A DNA stretch of 64,000 bases from Escallonia rubra (lineage: Eukaryota; Streptophyta; Magnoliopsida; Escalloniales; Escalloniaceae). The translations under genes and the position numbers were made by a program. Of the stretch, positions 21,900 to 33,600 are shown one piece after another (the stretch's first letter is position 1; each line of letters opens with the position of its first letter). The stretch spans positions 103,207 to 167,206 of the forward strand of contig JAVXUO010001297.1 of assembly GCA_033065855.1 (NCBI GenBank). The letters are read 5' to 3'. The notes below the pieces were generated by a model that saw only the letters and a list, made by a program, of their open reading frames with translations, ran no database searches and was not told the DNA's origin.

Positions 21900-23239
21900 T
21901 TACTATATGTTTATTTTATTTCCTTTAGTCCTTAAAAAATCGTAGATCACATAAATGTGTGCAATCTCGGCCGTTAAACTCTTAACCCTAATTGAATACT
22001 ATTTTTTTTTTTGGTCCATTTCTCAGCCCCTACTTCTACACTGACATACCACGACAAAGTCAAAGCCCTCAAAGGTATGCTATGCTCTCTGTCTCTTCCC
22101 CTCCCGTTTCTCTATTTCCCTCTCTTTATCATTTTGTCCAATATCATCATCTCTGTGAGGCATTTTCTGTTTATGGTGGCTACGACAGGGTTGTTGTGGG
22201 GGTGTTTTTTTTTTTAAAAGTAATTTGATTGTCTGTATTGTATTTGGAATTAAAATTCTTCTCTTGGACTTTGAAATTAAAATTCCTCCCTTGGACTTCG
22301 CCGACATAACAAATGAAATATAAGTTCTTTCTCTTTAGGCATTAAGACGTGATTCTTAACGCTTCTCGGTAAACATGTGACTTCTTGTGCTTAAGGTTCT
22401 TTCAACTTGTATAAACATAATTATGTCGTTTATATGCCTTTTGCAGTTTCTTTTCAATTTTGCTCATATTTTTTTTCTTATTTTTCTAGACCAGATTGAG
22501 TGACGGTTCCCACTTTTTGTTCATGTTTGGAAACCTTTAAAAAAATTTCTTTTCCACTTCATGTTTTATTATGGGATTATAGACTCTTGTCTTTTCATCT
22601 CCGTTTGTCCTAAATATTTGTTTTCATGCTTATATTTAAGTTCATTTTTAGACTTTAATGTATTTTTTTCATTATCATGACTCAATTGTAGAGTTGGATG
22701 GTAAATAATATGTTTTAAAATCGTTTTAAAAATTTTAATTCGTAACCATAGACAACCCATGCCCACCAAAATTGATGGGCTTGACGTGGACATATATTAT
22801 TTAGCTCGTAGATGGGCTAAACTGAACATAGGCACGACTTCTGGAGAGTTGGGCGGGCATGGTCTGATCTTTCGGTCAATCCAACCGGCCGTAATTTCAC
22901 CCCTAATTTGGTTAGAACAATAGGAATGGAAATGAGTTAACTCTATTTCAGGAATCAGAATTAAAAAGTGATATTTAAAAGGGACACTAAAATGCATAAA
23001 AAAGTAAGAGTGTCATGCCAAAGACAAAATTAAGAAAATATAATGCTAATTCTGGCCTGGTGCTGGTGCTGGAGCCAAAAATTCGGTCATTTTATTTGTA
23101 CTTTGTTCCAATTTTCGAATCTTTCGACCAACATGATCCATATACAATGAAACAAATTTTCCGAGTATAGAAAACACAAATTTGATCCTTTACGACACTC
23201 TTGATCCAGTTGCATAGCTATCTCCCATAGGTTGCTTCC
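21900..23239. other. Intergenic stretch and presumed promoter of the aminotransferase gene
   Basis: No gene or transposon is recognised. The promoter of the gene starting at 23,240 must lie in its right part, but I see no convincing TATA box within the last 150 bp. Confidence 0.4.
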
Positions 23240-26200
23240 ATGGCTTCTCTCTCATCCCTCGCAAATCCCATCTCGAAAATCTCACATAGTTCACCAAAAT
23301 TCGGTGTACAGATACCAATTTCACGAAATGTTTCGTCTTTGGGACATGGGTCTCCATATGGCCAACTTGCGGTCTTCGGAAGCACAGTCACACGATCAAA
23401 TTCGGTCAGATATTCATTTCGGGTTCAAGCTTCAGTTGGTAAGACTTTTTTGTTTTTCGTTTTTCTGTTATCTATACTGATGGATTGACCAATAATTGAT
23501 CATATTCAGTTCAATTATTTTTGGGTTTTCTTAAGCTGATGCCTAAAGTTTGGTGTGGCAGAACTTACTCAAATATCTGATGTCCCACTTCTTTCATGCT
23601 CTGAGGTACTCTCACTTTCTTTATTCCTTTGTAAACAATCCGTATATGGACAATTCTATCTGAAACATCAGCTTACATTCGGAAGTAGGCAATTATTGTT
23701 ATTTGAACATGAAATTAAGAAGACAAAAGAGGCAATTGCAACACTGTTTTCTTTGACATATGAACACTGTTCTTTAGAGAGTTTGCTAATGCGTAGTAAT
23801 TGACCGCAATCTATCTTTTTTTCTAACCTGATTTAACTAGCGCAATAAATGTACGTAACTTATCTCCTAGAGTTTCCAAAATGTCTTTTCAAAGTCAAAG
23901 GACTCAAATCTTAGAAGCGAGTAAGTCCCCTTGAAACGGTCCGTTTTCGGAAAATCTAAAATTCCATGAAGATCGTACGTGTACCCAAATGCATTTTGTC
24001 AAGTAAAGAGACATGGGGCTGATTTCGAAGTAAAGATTAGAATCATATTTATCTAATTAAGGTCTCTCTGAAAGAAGCGGAGGGTTTAATTATCGTTTTC
24101 CTTTGGTAATTGTTATATTAAGTACATCAGATTGTTTTTACATGTAACCGTAGCATTGGTATATTGTACAATTACCAATAACGGCTGAATTTGGCTTTTT
24201 AACTTTAAGTTTGAAAACTAAAAATCTGAATGACTCAAAATTGTTAATAACATTTCAGAATTTCCATTTAGGCCATTGAAAGATTAAAGAAGACTAGAGA
24301 ATGTTACAACAGCAAGCAGAAATATCTGGCTATGTACTCCAGTGTTTTTGGTGGAATCACTACGGATCCGGCAGCCATGGCTATCCCCATGGACGACCAC
24401 ATGGTCCATAGAGGGCATGGAGTTTTTGATACTGCAGCGATAATGGATGGGTTAGTAACTTCAACCTCAATAATATGGTGATATATTTGATATCAAGTTT
24501 ATTCCATAATAAACTTGAAGCGTCTTTTGTTGTCACGTGCAAAACTGCATTTTAAAGAGTTGTATCTTCTCCATATATGCTTAGGGATGAAAACGTACTT
24601 CAGCTATCTAGTTTTGTAGCTAGCTCCTTCATAGCTCGCACAAACCCCCCTTCTTTCACTTGAAAGCCCGACGATGAATTTTACTCTGCTTTTTAAATTT
24701 GATCAATACCTAAGAAGCACGGGTACGGGTGCGGGTGCGGATACGACACGGGTGCGGATACGGCATTTTTGAAAATTTTAGAATACGGGTGCGGCGGGGA
24801 TACGGCAAATATTATATATATATTTTATATATATATGATATATATATTTATTTATTTTTTTACTATGTACACCTAGCATTTAATTTCCAAACAAGTTGTA
24901 TCTTAATAAAGTGCATAAAAAGACATGATGCAATTTAATTTAACCATTCAACGGTAGCTCAATACCATCAAATACATAATAACCACCACCAAATACATCA
25001 TATTCATAACAAAAGTAGTAACATAGCATTAAAGTTCAAACTATCAAACAAACAAAGTACTCCATCAAGTATCTTAGGGTTCCGTGGCCACAACATTTTC
25101 ATCTTCGTCTATCTCTCCATCACCATCATCCGTAAAAAGTATGGCCTCCAACTCCGGCTCATCAAGTGAAAGCTCCGCAACCGCAAGTATACCAACATCA
25201 TCCACAGTACCAAATTGATCTCCTCCAATATCCCACATTTTTGTAGGTCCTTGTGCATAATGTGAAGATCTTCTTGAGAGAAGACGGAGATTGCTATGAA
25301 TGAAAACCAAGTCCTCTGCACGTTGTGGTGTCAACTTGTTCCTTCTCAAGGAATGCACCAAGGAGTAAGTACTCCAATTCCTCTCAGCACAAGACGACGA
25401 AGCGGGTTGTCGAAGTATTTTCAAAGCTAGAGTTTGTAGCATAGGTGCATGGGGACCGTGGCACGACCACCATTTATGAGGACTCATAGTACCCCGGTCA
25501 CTAATGGAATCCATATCACTGAACTGGTCGCTCCCACAAGAAAAGTCGGCAAACTCACTATTGACCTTTGCACGATCTATCGGATTTGGAAACAACCTCT
25601 TGACGCATTTTTGCCTTTCAAGATAAATCTCGGCATCCTTGTGAGGAGGAACACGAGTGGGATCCCCACTAAGCCATTCATCACTATAGTACCTTCGTAA
25701 ACACGTTAAACAAATAAATTAAAAAAAAATCAGATTCACGCTTTACTACTAAAAGATTCAGATTTAAACTTTGCTTATAATAGCATGAAAGTTACCTAGG
25801 ATTCAAAGAATGTGCCATACAATGAAGTGGCGTGTTATTCTTGTTCCAACGATCGACAAGAATGGTATGAACCACGTCATAGAAGCTAGACCATTCATCA
25901 TTCCTCTTCCCCTCCTGTCTATATATTGCACATTTCACCTTTTCAATCATAGTATCCCACAAATCATAAACCAAGTGAAGACAAGGCGTATCCGTATCAC
26001 ATTGTCGAAGCATGTCATAGATAGGAGAAGTAAAAGTAATTATGTAATTGATCTTATCCCACCAAACCTCGTCAAGAATCATATCCCTCACAAATCTTGC
26101 CTTTCCAACATCATCCTCCCGATACGCCGACCAATCCTCGCTAATCACCATGGTTTGGAGACTTTGCTTCAAGAGTTTGAATCTCCTAAGCATCACAATA

Positions 26201-29200
26201 ACACTAGCAAACCTTGTATCGGCCACCGAAAGCAATTTCATAGTAGAATACTTGTTAAAGATAGCTAAACTCATGGAATGGTTCATGATGAAATTCTTGA
26301 TTTGCATTACATCGCCATAAATTTCCGTGATCCAAGAGCATTCATCATAAGTTATTTGATTGTTATCCGCATTCTTTGCCGCACAAATGTTCTTCAAGGC
26401 AAGATTTAATGTATGCACCACACAAGGAGTCCAAAATATAGTAGGGAATTGTGCTTCTATCAATTGTCCGGCCGCCTTGCAATTAGGAGCATTGTCCGTA
26501 ATTACTTGGACAACATTTTCGGGGCCCATGTCATTAATCACCTCCTTGAACAAAGCGGCAATGAAAAATTTGTCCTTAACTTCTCCCGAGCAGTCCACCG
26601 CCCTAAGAAACATAGGCCCACCTTCCGATACCGCCATGCAATTAATTATCGGCCTCCTTTGCGGGTCGCTCCATCCATCACTCACAAAACTCACGCCCTT
26701 TTCCTTCCATGTGGCTCGAATAGGTTGCAACAAATTTTGAATATTTGCCTTCTCTTTTTGTAAAAGAGTTGTCCTCAACAAGTTGTAACCCGGAGGCAAA
26801 TAACCCACAAGAGAGTTAGAGGCGGCAAATGTATATGAACTCACGTAGTATGGATTCCTAGCTAGGTGAAATGGCAAACCCCCAGAATAATACATCCTAG
26901 CAATCTCGGAGTGCAAGCGATCTCGTTTAGCAATATTAAAGCAATCCATGATTGGATTGCTTCCTTCTTGACTTCCACTACCACTCTCACTTGTACCACC
27001 CTTTCGTTTCTTAAGGGGAATACCGCTTTGGAAAAATGTGCTTGTTCCACCCAAAGAGCTACTTGGTGGAAAAGGCGGAATCCTTGGAGCACTTTGCTTT
27101 ATTTTCTCAAGCACGTTATCCTCTAATTTCCGCATTTCGTTGATCTCACTAGGTGACACTTTTTTACATGCTTCAATTCCCGTTCCTTTAATCTTCAACA
27201 AATGAGACCTAACCCGAGTGTACGAGCTATTAGAAATCTTGCTACATAGATTGCATTGCCATTTCACATTTCCACCCCCTTTACCATCCTTTTCAAGCCT
27301 ACTCACATACTTCCACAATGGTTTTGTCTCATCATCACCAACACCAGAACTAGGGGCATCAATACTATCTGAAGTTGACATATTTGGCTTTAATTTAAGC
27401 CTGTAAACCTTTAACACAAAAAAAGAACACATTGTCACAATAAAAAAAAAAAGTCACACCAAAATCCAAAAACATGTGAGAAGTGAAACTATAAATACTT
27501 AAAACCACCAAACAATCCACATTCCTTCGAGACTCAGCAAGAAACCAAAAAAAAAATTTGACGGGAAACGAAGACAGAAGGAAGTCAGAGACATACCTTC
27601 GAAGCAATGCTGCCGGAGGTGAGTAGGGTGGTCGCCGGAGGTCCCCCGATGGTTTTCGGTGGTCGCCGGAGGTCCCCCGATGGTTTTCGGTGGTCGCGGC
27701 TGTTCGGTGAGGTCGTGGGTGGTCGCGGCTGTTCGGTGAGGTTGTGGGTGGTCGCGGCTGTTCGATGGGTGTCGCGGGACGTCGCCGGTGTCGAGGGAGG
27801 TTGCCGACGTCGAGGGAGATCGCCGGTGTCGAGGGAAGTCGCGGCTGCTGCGATCTCTCTTTCTCTATCTATGAGTCGTGTGCCCTAATTTGGTGAGTTA
27901 AGTTATAAGTTTTATGTTTCAACCCCCGAAATATCTTCTACAAATTATGTTTCAGCCCCCGAAGTGTCGGATACGCACCCGAACCGCACCCGAGCCGCAC
28001 CCGAATTTCGGAAAATAAAAAAATTAATGGAAAATAATGGGTGCGCACCCGACACGCACCCGAGGCGCACCCGAGGCGCACCCGTGTCCGGTGCGCACCT
28101 GACCCCGATACTCCTCCCCTTTTGAAGTGTCCGTGCTTCAGAGATCAATACTCTTAAGGTCTGCATCTATTTGTGGAACTGCTGGACTATGTGATACGCC
28201 AATTTTGTGACTTACTCTTTTAATTTAGTTGGCAGTTCAAATAAGTACGTGAGATAGCTTTAAGCGCTAATGAACTATTTGCATTTGTTTTCTTGTTATT
28301 TACATACCAGATATCTGTACGAGTTGGAACAACACCTTGATCGTTTCCTACGGTCTGCGCATATGGCAAGAATAACGCCCCCTTTTGATAGGGAAAGCAT
28401 AAGAAGAATACTCATACAAACCGTGAGTGCTTCCAAATGCAGAAAAGGATCCCTGAGATACTGGCTTTCAGCAGGACCTGGCGATTTTCAACTCTCTCCA
28501 TCTGGCTGTCACCAATCAGCTCTTTACGCTATTGTAATCCACGATCAGTCACCATCGGATTACAAGGGTGTAAAAGTTGTTACTTCATCTATCCCAATGA
28601 AACCCCCACAATTTGCCGTCATGAAGAATGTAAATTACCTTCCAAATGTGCTTTCAAAAATGGAAGCCGAAGAAAATGGCGGATATGCAGCAATATGGTT
28701 GGACAGTGATGGGTTTATTGCTGAAGGGCCTAACATGAATGTGGCTTTTGTTACGAAAGGAAAAGAACTTCTGATGCCTCACTTCGACAAAATTCTTGGT
28801 GGGTGCACTGCTAAAAGGGTTATGGTTCTTGCAGAAGACTTGGTGCGGGATGGCAAGCTTAAAGGGATCAGAGTAGGAAATGTGGCTGTGGATGAAGGGA
28901 AAAGAGCAGACGAAATGATGCTAATAGGAAGTGGAACTCTCGTGCGATCGGTATTACAGTGGGACGAACATGTCATAGGACACCTGCAATTCTTTTTTAT
29001 GTGTTAGCAGTAGTGGTCCAAGAAACCCCCAAAAATAGTTTGTATACTACGATTTACCACTGTGGGCCCTGTACTAAATCCTTTGCCAAAATGGTTTTTA
29101 CTGATTTTGGCCAAGTTGGTCCTTCCCTGTATCCTCCATTGGACGGGGGCGTCTTTTTGCCTTACTTTTACAATCAGCATCGCTTGAATGTCCCTAGAAG

Positions 29201-30168
29201 GTGTATCTGTCATGGTACATGGAGCGATGCTTTTATTTTGGGGCTAAAAGCTGCAACGTTCGTGAGGGAAGGTTAGCAGATAATATTGTAGGACTAAAGC
29301 AGCGAAAGGAGAATGCTCGTTATGGAATGTTTTGGGAGTTAGTCTATATATTCAGGTGCCAATATCTTCATTTTATCACTGGACGGCGGATGTCATAATG
29401 GGATTTATAAATTTTCCGATCTTAGGTAGAACGGAAACCATGCATACGGCAGAATTTAACCAATATCTTCATGCATCAGAGAGAATATTCTATCCGTATC
29501 ATTTATAGGCACAGGTGTTTGTGCGTTTTTTACATGTCGTGATGGTAAGGTAGCTTACTGTCCGCTGCTGTGTAGTAGATTTTAGTAATTGTAGGAGTGA
29601 GAAACTTCATATCCTTTCCTAAAAAGCCAAATAAGTAAAGTTTTACTAACATTAGCTGAAGCTATTAGATCGGGTCCTGAACTTATTCTTCACTGTCATT
29701 TGGTAATCCGTTAAAATTTGAACTTGCATTCTGAAGTCTGCTTGTTGAAAAATTTGTGGCAATTCTACCTCCCAACTCAAGGCAATTTTCGCAAATAAGA
29801 TTACTTCTATAACATCTTCAATTTGGGGACTATAGATGAGCAAAACATATACTGCTTGCCAAAGACCTTATTTCCATTTCCTTTTCTATTGTAGACACCT
29901 AAAACATGTACTGACTCTTTGTCAACACGTGTCAAGCATTGAGAAACAAACTAGACATATTAGTGAATATTTATAAATGGAAAATTGAATGAACGTAATA
30001 TACCTTGTAGCATTGAGAACTATTGTGTTTTCTTTTCTCTTAGCTTGCAAAATATGTTTTCCACTTTTTGTAGGCAACGAAGGTCCGGTTGCTCAGGCTC
30101 TCCTAGATCTTATTATGGAGGATATGAAATCTGGCCCCCCTGCAGTTCGAGTTCCTGTTCCTTATTGA
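23240..30168 (+). CDS. Plastid aminodeoxychorismate lyase / D-amino-acid transaminase (class-IV PLP enzyme), five exons
   Basis: Exons: 23,240-23,438, 23,562-23,605, 24,272-24,450, 28,311-28,978 and 30,074-30,168, total 1,185 nt or 394 aa, in frame throughout. Residues 1 to about 65 are Ser-rich with VRYSFRVQAS before the likely cleavage point, a plastid transit peptide. The body matches plant class-IV aminotransferases such as Arabidopsis At5g57850: MDDHMVHRGHGVFDTA (121-136), LSAGPGDFQLSP, PLP-binding Lys near 246 in VMKNVNYLPN, and AEGPNMNV with Glu279, ending PPAVRVPVPY. This family makes p-aminobenzoate for folate in plastids and/or transaminates D-amino acids. Sequence alone does not separate the two. 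Introns 1-3 have GT-AG ends. Intron 4 would need GA-AG. Intron 3 holds a complete hAT transposon. If intron 4 is not removed, the protein ends GHLQFFFMC after residue 363. Confidence 0.9.
24701..24708 (+). repeat. Left 8-bp target-site duplication of hAT transposon
   Basis: GATCAATA, repeated exactly at 28,143-28,150. Confidence 0.93.
25074..27381 (-). CDS. hAT transposase (BED zinc finger, DUF659, hAT dimerisation), two exons
   Basis: Exon 1 is 27,381-25,796 and exon 2 is 25,692-25,074, separated by a 103-nt GT-AG intron that splits an Arg codon. The joined frame is 734 aa without a stop. The start chosen is the ATG of MSTSDSIDAPSSG, as upstream codons look like 5' UTR. An N-terminal BED-type finger (WQCNLCSKISNSS ... 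HLLKIKGTGIEAC, about residues 40-75) is DNA-binding. A DUF659/RNase H-like block includes FVSDGWSDPQRRP and VVQVITDNAPNC, and the C-terminal dimerisation region includes SSCAERNWSTYS, LTPQRAEDLVFIHSNLRLL. An acidic tail follows. This is the enzyme that cuts and inserts hAT elements. Integrity suggests recent activity. Expression is unknown. Confidence 0.9.
27629..27840 (+). repeat. GC-rich minisatellites upstream of the hAT transposase
   Basis: Two copies of a 31-bp unit (ggtcgccggaggtcccccga...), then about three of a 29-bp unit (ggtcgcggctgttcggtgag...), then about three shorter 'gtcgaggga' units. The 93-codon plus-strand frame here is a product of the repeats. Position, upstream of the transposase start, suggests a promoter or transcribed leader. 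Confidence 0.8.
28143..28150 (+). repeat. Right 8-bp target-site duplication of hAT transposon
   Basis: GATCAATA, identical to 24,701-24,708. Confidence 0.93.
28977..28984 (+). other. Non-canonical splice donor of intron 4 (GA instead of GT)
   Basis: Joining exon 4 to the only sensible final exon (30,074, after TTTTTGTAG) keeps frame only if exon 4 ends at 28,978 (ATAG) and the intron begins GACACC. Other nearby GT sites (28,972 and 29,001) put exon 5 out of frame. Confidence 0.7.
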
Positions 30169-31449
30169 GCCACCACTTCCTTATATAGTGCCTTGACCGC
30201 GCCTGCATTGGGCCAAATATAAGGGAGCTCTGCGCAAGAAACTTAAGCATCTGTAAGCAAAGCTGATTACAAAATCAGCGTAACTAAAGTAGTCAGACTG
30301 TTTATCTGCTGTTGTTTCGAAAATGTTTATCAGTTACAAAATATATGACCAATTGTTTCATCAAGAACTAAATATGGTTGCGTGTAGTGAAATTAGCATA
30401 GTATATATTGTAGTTTTGAGAAGTGATTATGATCAAATGCAGAAGTATTGACTAGTTCACGCGAAAGACACATTTAAAAACTGCATTAATCTGGTGATTT
30501 CTCATGGCTACGAAGCTCACTGTATTGATCAAGCGCGGTTGAGTTGTTCCTCATTGTCTCATCTCATTCATTTCAGTGTGTTCCTACTTGATATGTGTTT
30601 CATCAGTTGGATATTTCCCCCCATGAGCAATATGCTAGCATGTGACTCGAACACATACATTCCGCTAAAGTTTAATTATTACCTAACTTCCCAATAGAAT
30701 ATCACCTATACCATTACTTCGTTTTGCTTCATTCATGCTATGATTTGTCCTTGAGTTTATTCCTGCCGTGGTTATTATGTTGCTTTATCTTACTTGAGCT
30801 CTTCAACAGGTGGGCATGCACAGCCTCACACCTTTCTCGCTCTTTTGAAATGGCCAGAAAAAAACTAATGGGGACATGCTCTATCACACTCAAAGTCTCA
30901 ACTCATTAAGGTAATAATGTACAAGGACAGAAAGAATAACTCCCTTTCTGTTGTATCTCTTCACACTAGCACTGGGAACAATCTCTTATTACCCCTGTCT
31001 TGAAAGTAGCCCATGTTCTTTACATACCTGCAGGGATGAACTTCACCCCATATTCATAAGGATTATAATGTGAAGTTTCATTGTTTTGTATCCCCTTATG
31101 GTGTAGAATCTTATGACATTGTTGTTACGCTTTAAGCATTACACTATAGCCAGCATGCTGTAGAACCCTACTTTCACTCGATTAGTTTTACTTTTGGTGT
31201 CTTCCTCCATTACAAGAACCAGTCCAGTAACCCGAACCAAGCTCGGGCCGGTTTATAAAATATAGTATATTATAAGATTTTAAAAAGTGTATTAATGTGT
31301 ACCACATATCCTGGAACAAAAAAGACACTGACATTATAAAAAATATCTTATTTTACTACAAAGAATAATCTTAGTACCTAAATTAATCACGATTCACTTA
31401 AGTAAAATATGAAAAGATGAATTCACTTTCATTACTCCTAACTTTCGAA
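30169..31449. other. 3' flank of the aminotransferase gene, no second gene recognised
   Basis: The first part should contain the 3' UTR. Short open frames near 30,494-30,909 show no recognisable family. Confidence 0.4.
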
Positions 31450-32350
31450 TATTAAATAGCATTGTTTATTTGATTAGACTGCATGCAATAATTATGAGAT
31501 ATTTGCGTATGCATGTGTATTTACCTATAATTTCGTTACATTGTAAGTTTGATGCCAATGAAAGTGAGTTCGTACCTACGTGGAGGTGCCACAAAGACTG
31601 CAATCCGAGTCAGCTTCCAAGTATTCAAAGTGAGAGACAGTGAGGGCGGAATAAGGGCATAGAGCAAGACTCCCCAGACAGGCCGTTAGTACTGGCAACG
31701 CTGCGTAGACAACGCGACGACGAATAGGGCCGGCAGTCGACAATTCATGCTAGGGTGCAAGTCATGGTGGTAGCGTCAGCGTCTGATGTTAGAATTCCAG
31801 ATGTGTCTCTCTAGAATTTCAGAGAGAATGAGTTTTTAGAAAGAGAGAGAGAAAGTGAAAATGTCAAGTGGGAGAGCCTTTTCTAAGTGAGCTCCAACGT
31901 CCACTATTTATAGGCAAAAGTATGCCTGTGTCATCAGCTGGCACGAGTCATCCCCTGGGAGTGACACGTCACTAGGGGGTCCGCAAATACCGGTTCTCCG
32001 TCCGACTGTCAGTTCCCAAATTGACTCTGCCTTACCTTACACATCAGCTCGCTACCTGTCTGAGAAGACTGACCACACACGACGGCATGATCAGAGTAAG
32101 CCTGTTGCCCCAGCCACCGGTCCAAGCCCTTACTGAATCCCACAAGGTGTGTCAAGAGACGCGTAGATAACCTGACAACGGCGAGGGTTGCCCATGTAGC
32201 CAACTGCCACGTAGACTAGGCGTGATGCCCTCCAAAGACCTGCTCCCGTCCCGGAGTGACCCGGGGGTCATCGTCCTGGGGGCGCCGATGATCACCGGTA
32301 ACGTGAGTGCACATGGTCACAACTCAGTGCCTAGTGTCATGCAAGTCACC

Positions 32351-32620
32351 CCAGGCGACGATAGCTTTGTGGTAACGAGCCTATCCCGCTGCGAGGAGTT
32401 CTCGTGCTAGAGCACTACGAGCGGAGCCCCCCGGAATGAAGATGGCGATAGCTTTGTGATAATGAGCCTATCCCGCTGCGAGGGGTCCTCGTGCCAGAGC
32501 ACTACGAGCGGAGCCCTCCAAAATGAAGACGGCGATAACGTTGTGGTAACGAGCCTATCCCGTTGCGAGGGTTCCTCGTGCCGGAGCACTACGAGCGGAG
32601 CCCCTCGGAATGCTGCACAC
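32351..32620 (-). repeat. 88-bp minisatellite, three copies, in the solo LTR
   Basis: Units begin near 32,351, 32,441 and 32,530, each with 'ctttgtggtaacgagcctat', 'gcgagg', 'tcctcgtgcc' and 'gagcactacgagcggagcc' blocks. The same unit is amplified in the other LTRs of the family. Confidence 0.9.
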
Positions 32621-32949
32621 TCCGGAGAGTGGGTCGAAGCATGTTCCACGTCAATGGCGTGGGCATCTGGTGCGGTGAATGAGTGTGATGCCCGGAGGCA
32701 TGTAACATGATTGTGGCACATGGGCTCGGTGCCTATAGCACGAGACATTGATTGTGGCGCATGGGCGCGGTGACGACCGTTGCGAGACAATACTTGGTGC
32801 AGGAGCACACGGCATGAAAGGGGCGAGCAAGCGCCGCGACGAACATTGCGGAGATCATGGAAGTGGCGCGCGGGCACGGCAATGGTGTAGAGGGCACTAT
32901 AGTGTGACAGAGAGCTAGGGTGCATAATCATATTAGCGGCGCGGTGCAT

Positions 32950-33600
32950 GGGCGCGACGGAGTGTGAGAGTGCGATCCACAGGCGCCGGCGACGGGGGTC
33001 ACAGAGACAGCGTGCGGGCACGGGCGACAAAGGTCGCGAAGACAACACGCGGGCGACAAAGGTCGCAGAGACGACACGCGGGCGACGGGAGTTGCGGAGC
33101 TGTTGTGCGGACTCGGGAAGCTGGCGCGCGAGCGACGACGACGGGCACTGTGAAGCTGGCACGCGGGCGACTGCGGGCGTCGCAGAGACAACATACGGGC
33201 GTGGGCGACGAAGGTCTCGGTGAAAACGCGCGGGCGCTGGCGACGGGAGTCACGGAGCTGGCACGCAGGCGACGAGAGTCGCGGAGCTGTTGGGTGAACG
33301 CGGGCGACGAAGGTCGCGGAGATGTCGTCTGGGGAGATGACGTCGGGGCGACGAGGGTTGCAGAGATGACGTCAAGACGACGGGCGACGGGAGTCGTGAA
33401 GGTCGCAGAGACGACGCGCGAGTGACGGCCGCCGTGAAGCAGGCGTGCGAGCGATGGCGACGAGCACCGTGAAGCCAGCACGCGGGAGACGACGGGGGTC
33501 GCAGAGACGGCGAACGACCACGGGTGACGGGCGACGTGAATCCGGCGCGCGGGCGGAGGCGAGCGTCATGGAAACGGCGCCTAGACGACAGGCGCCATGA
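32950..33600 (-). repeat. GC-rich degenerate repeat in the solo LTR
   Basis: Variations on 'cgcgggcgacgggagtcgcggagctg' recur about every 25-40 bp. The long open frames predicted here on both strands are products of this low-complexity sequence. The comparable region of the two LTRs of the 15-kb element is much shorter (about 47,160-47,290 and 60,690-60,775). Confidence 0.8.

Larger units (their letters stand above)
24709..28142 (-). mobile_element. Complete hAT transposon in intron 3 of the aminotransferase gene
   Basis: A 3,434-bp element between perfect 8-bp duplications GATCAATA. Left end CCTAAGAAGCACGGG and right end (reverse complement) TCTGAAGCACGGAC form imperfect short TIRs sharing GAAGCACGG. 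Both subterminal regions carry many copies of CGGGTGCG or its complement (24,720-24,810 and 27,965-28,115), presumably transposase-binding sites. It encodes a two-exon transposase without any visible frame break on the minus strand, antisense to the host gene. Removing element plus one duplication would leave an intron of 418 nt. Confidence 0.93.

Noticed and set aside
25810-27126. Plus-strand open frames of up to 152 codons
   Set aside because: Antisense shadows of the hAT transposase exon.
27607-27888. 93-codon plus-strand open frame
   Set aside because: Produced by minisatellite units in the hAT 5' region.
28979-29276. Exon 4 extension or an extra exon near 28,960-29,276
   Set aside because: The frame ends shortly after residue 363, while the conserved C-terminus is encoded at 30,074-30,168. 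The intervening frames show no homology.
30724-30909. Small gene at 30.7-30.9 kb
   Set aside because: A hydrophobic 61-codon frame without start context, family match or splice partner.
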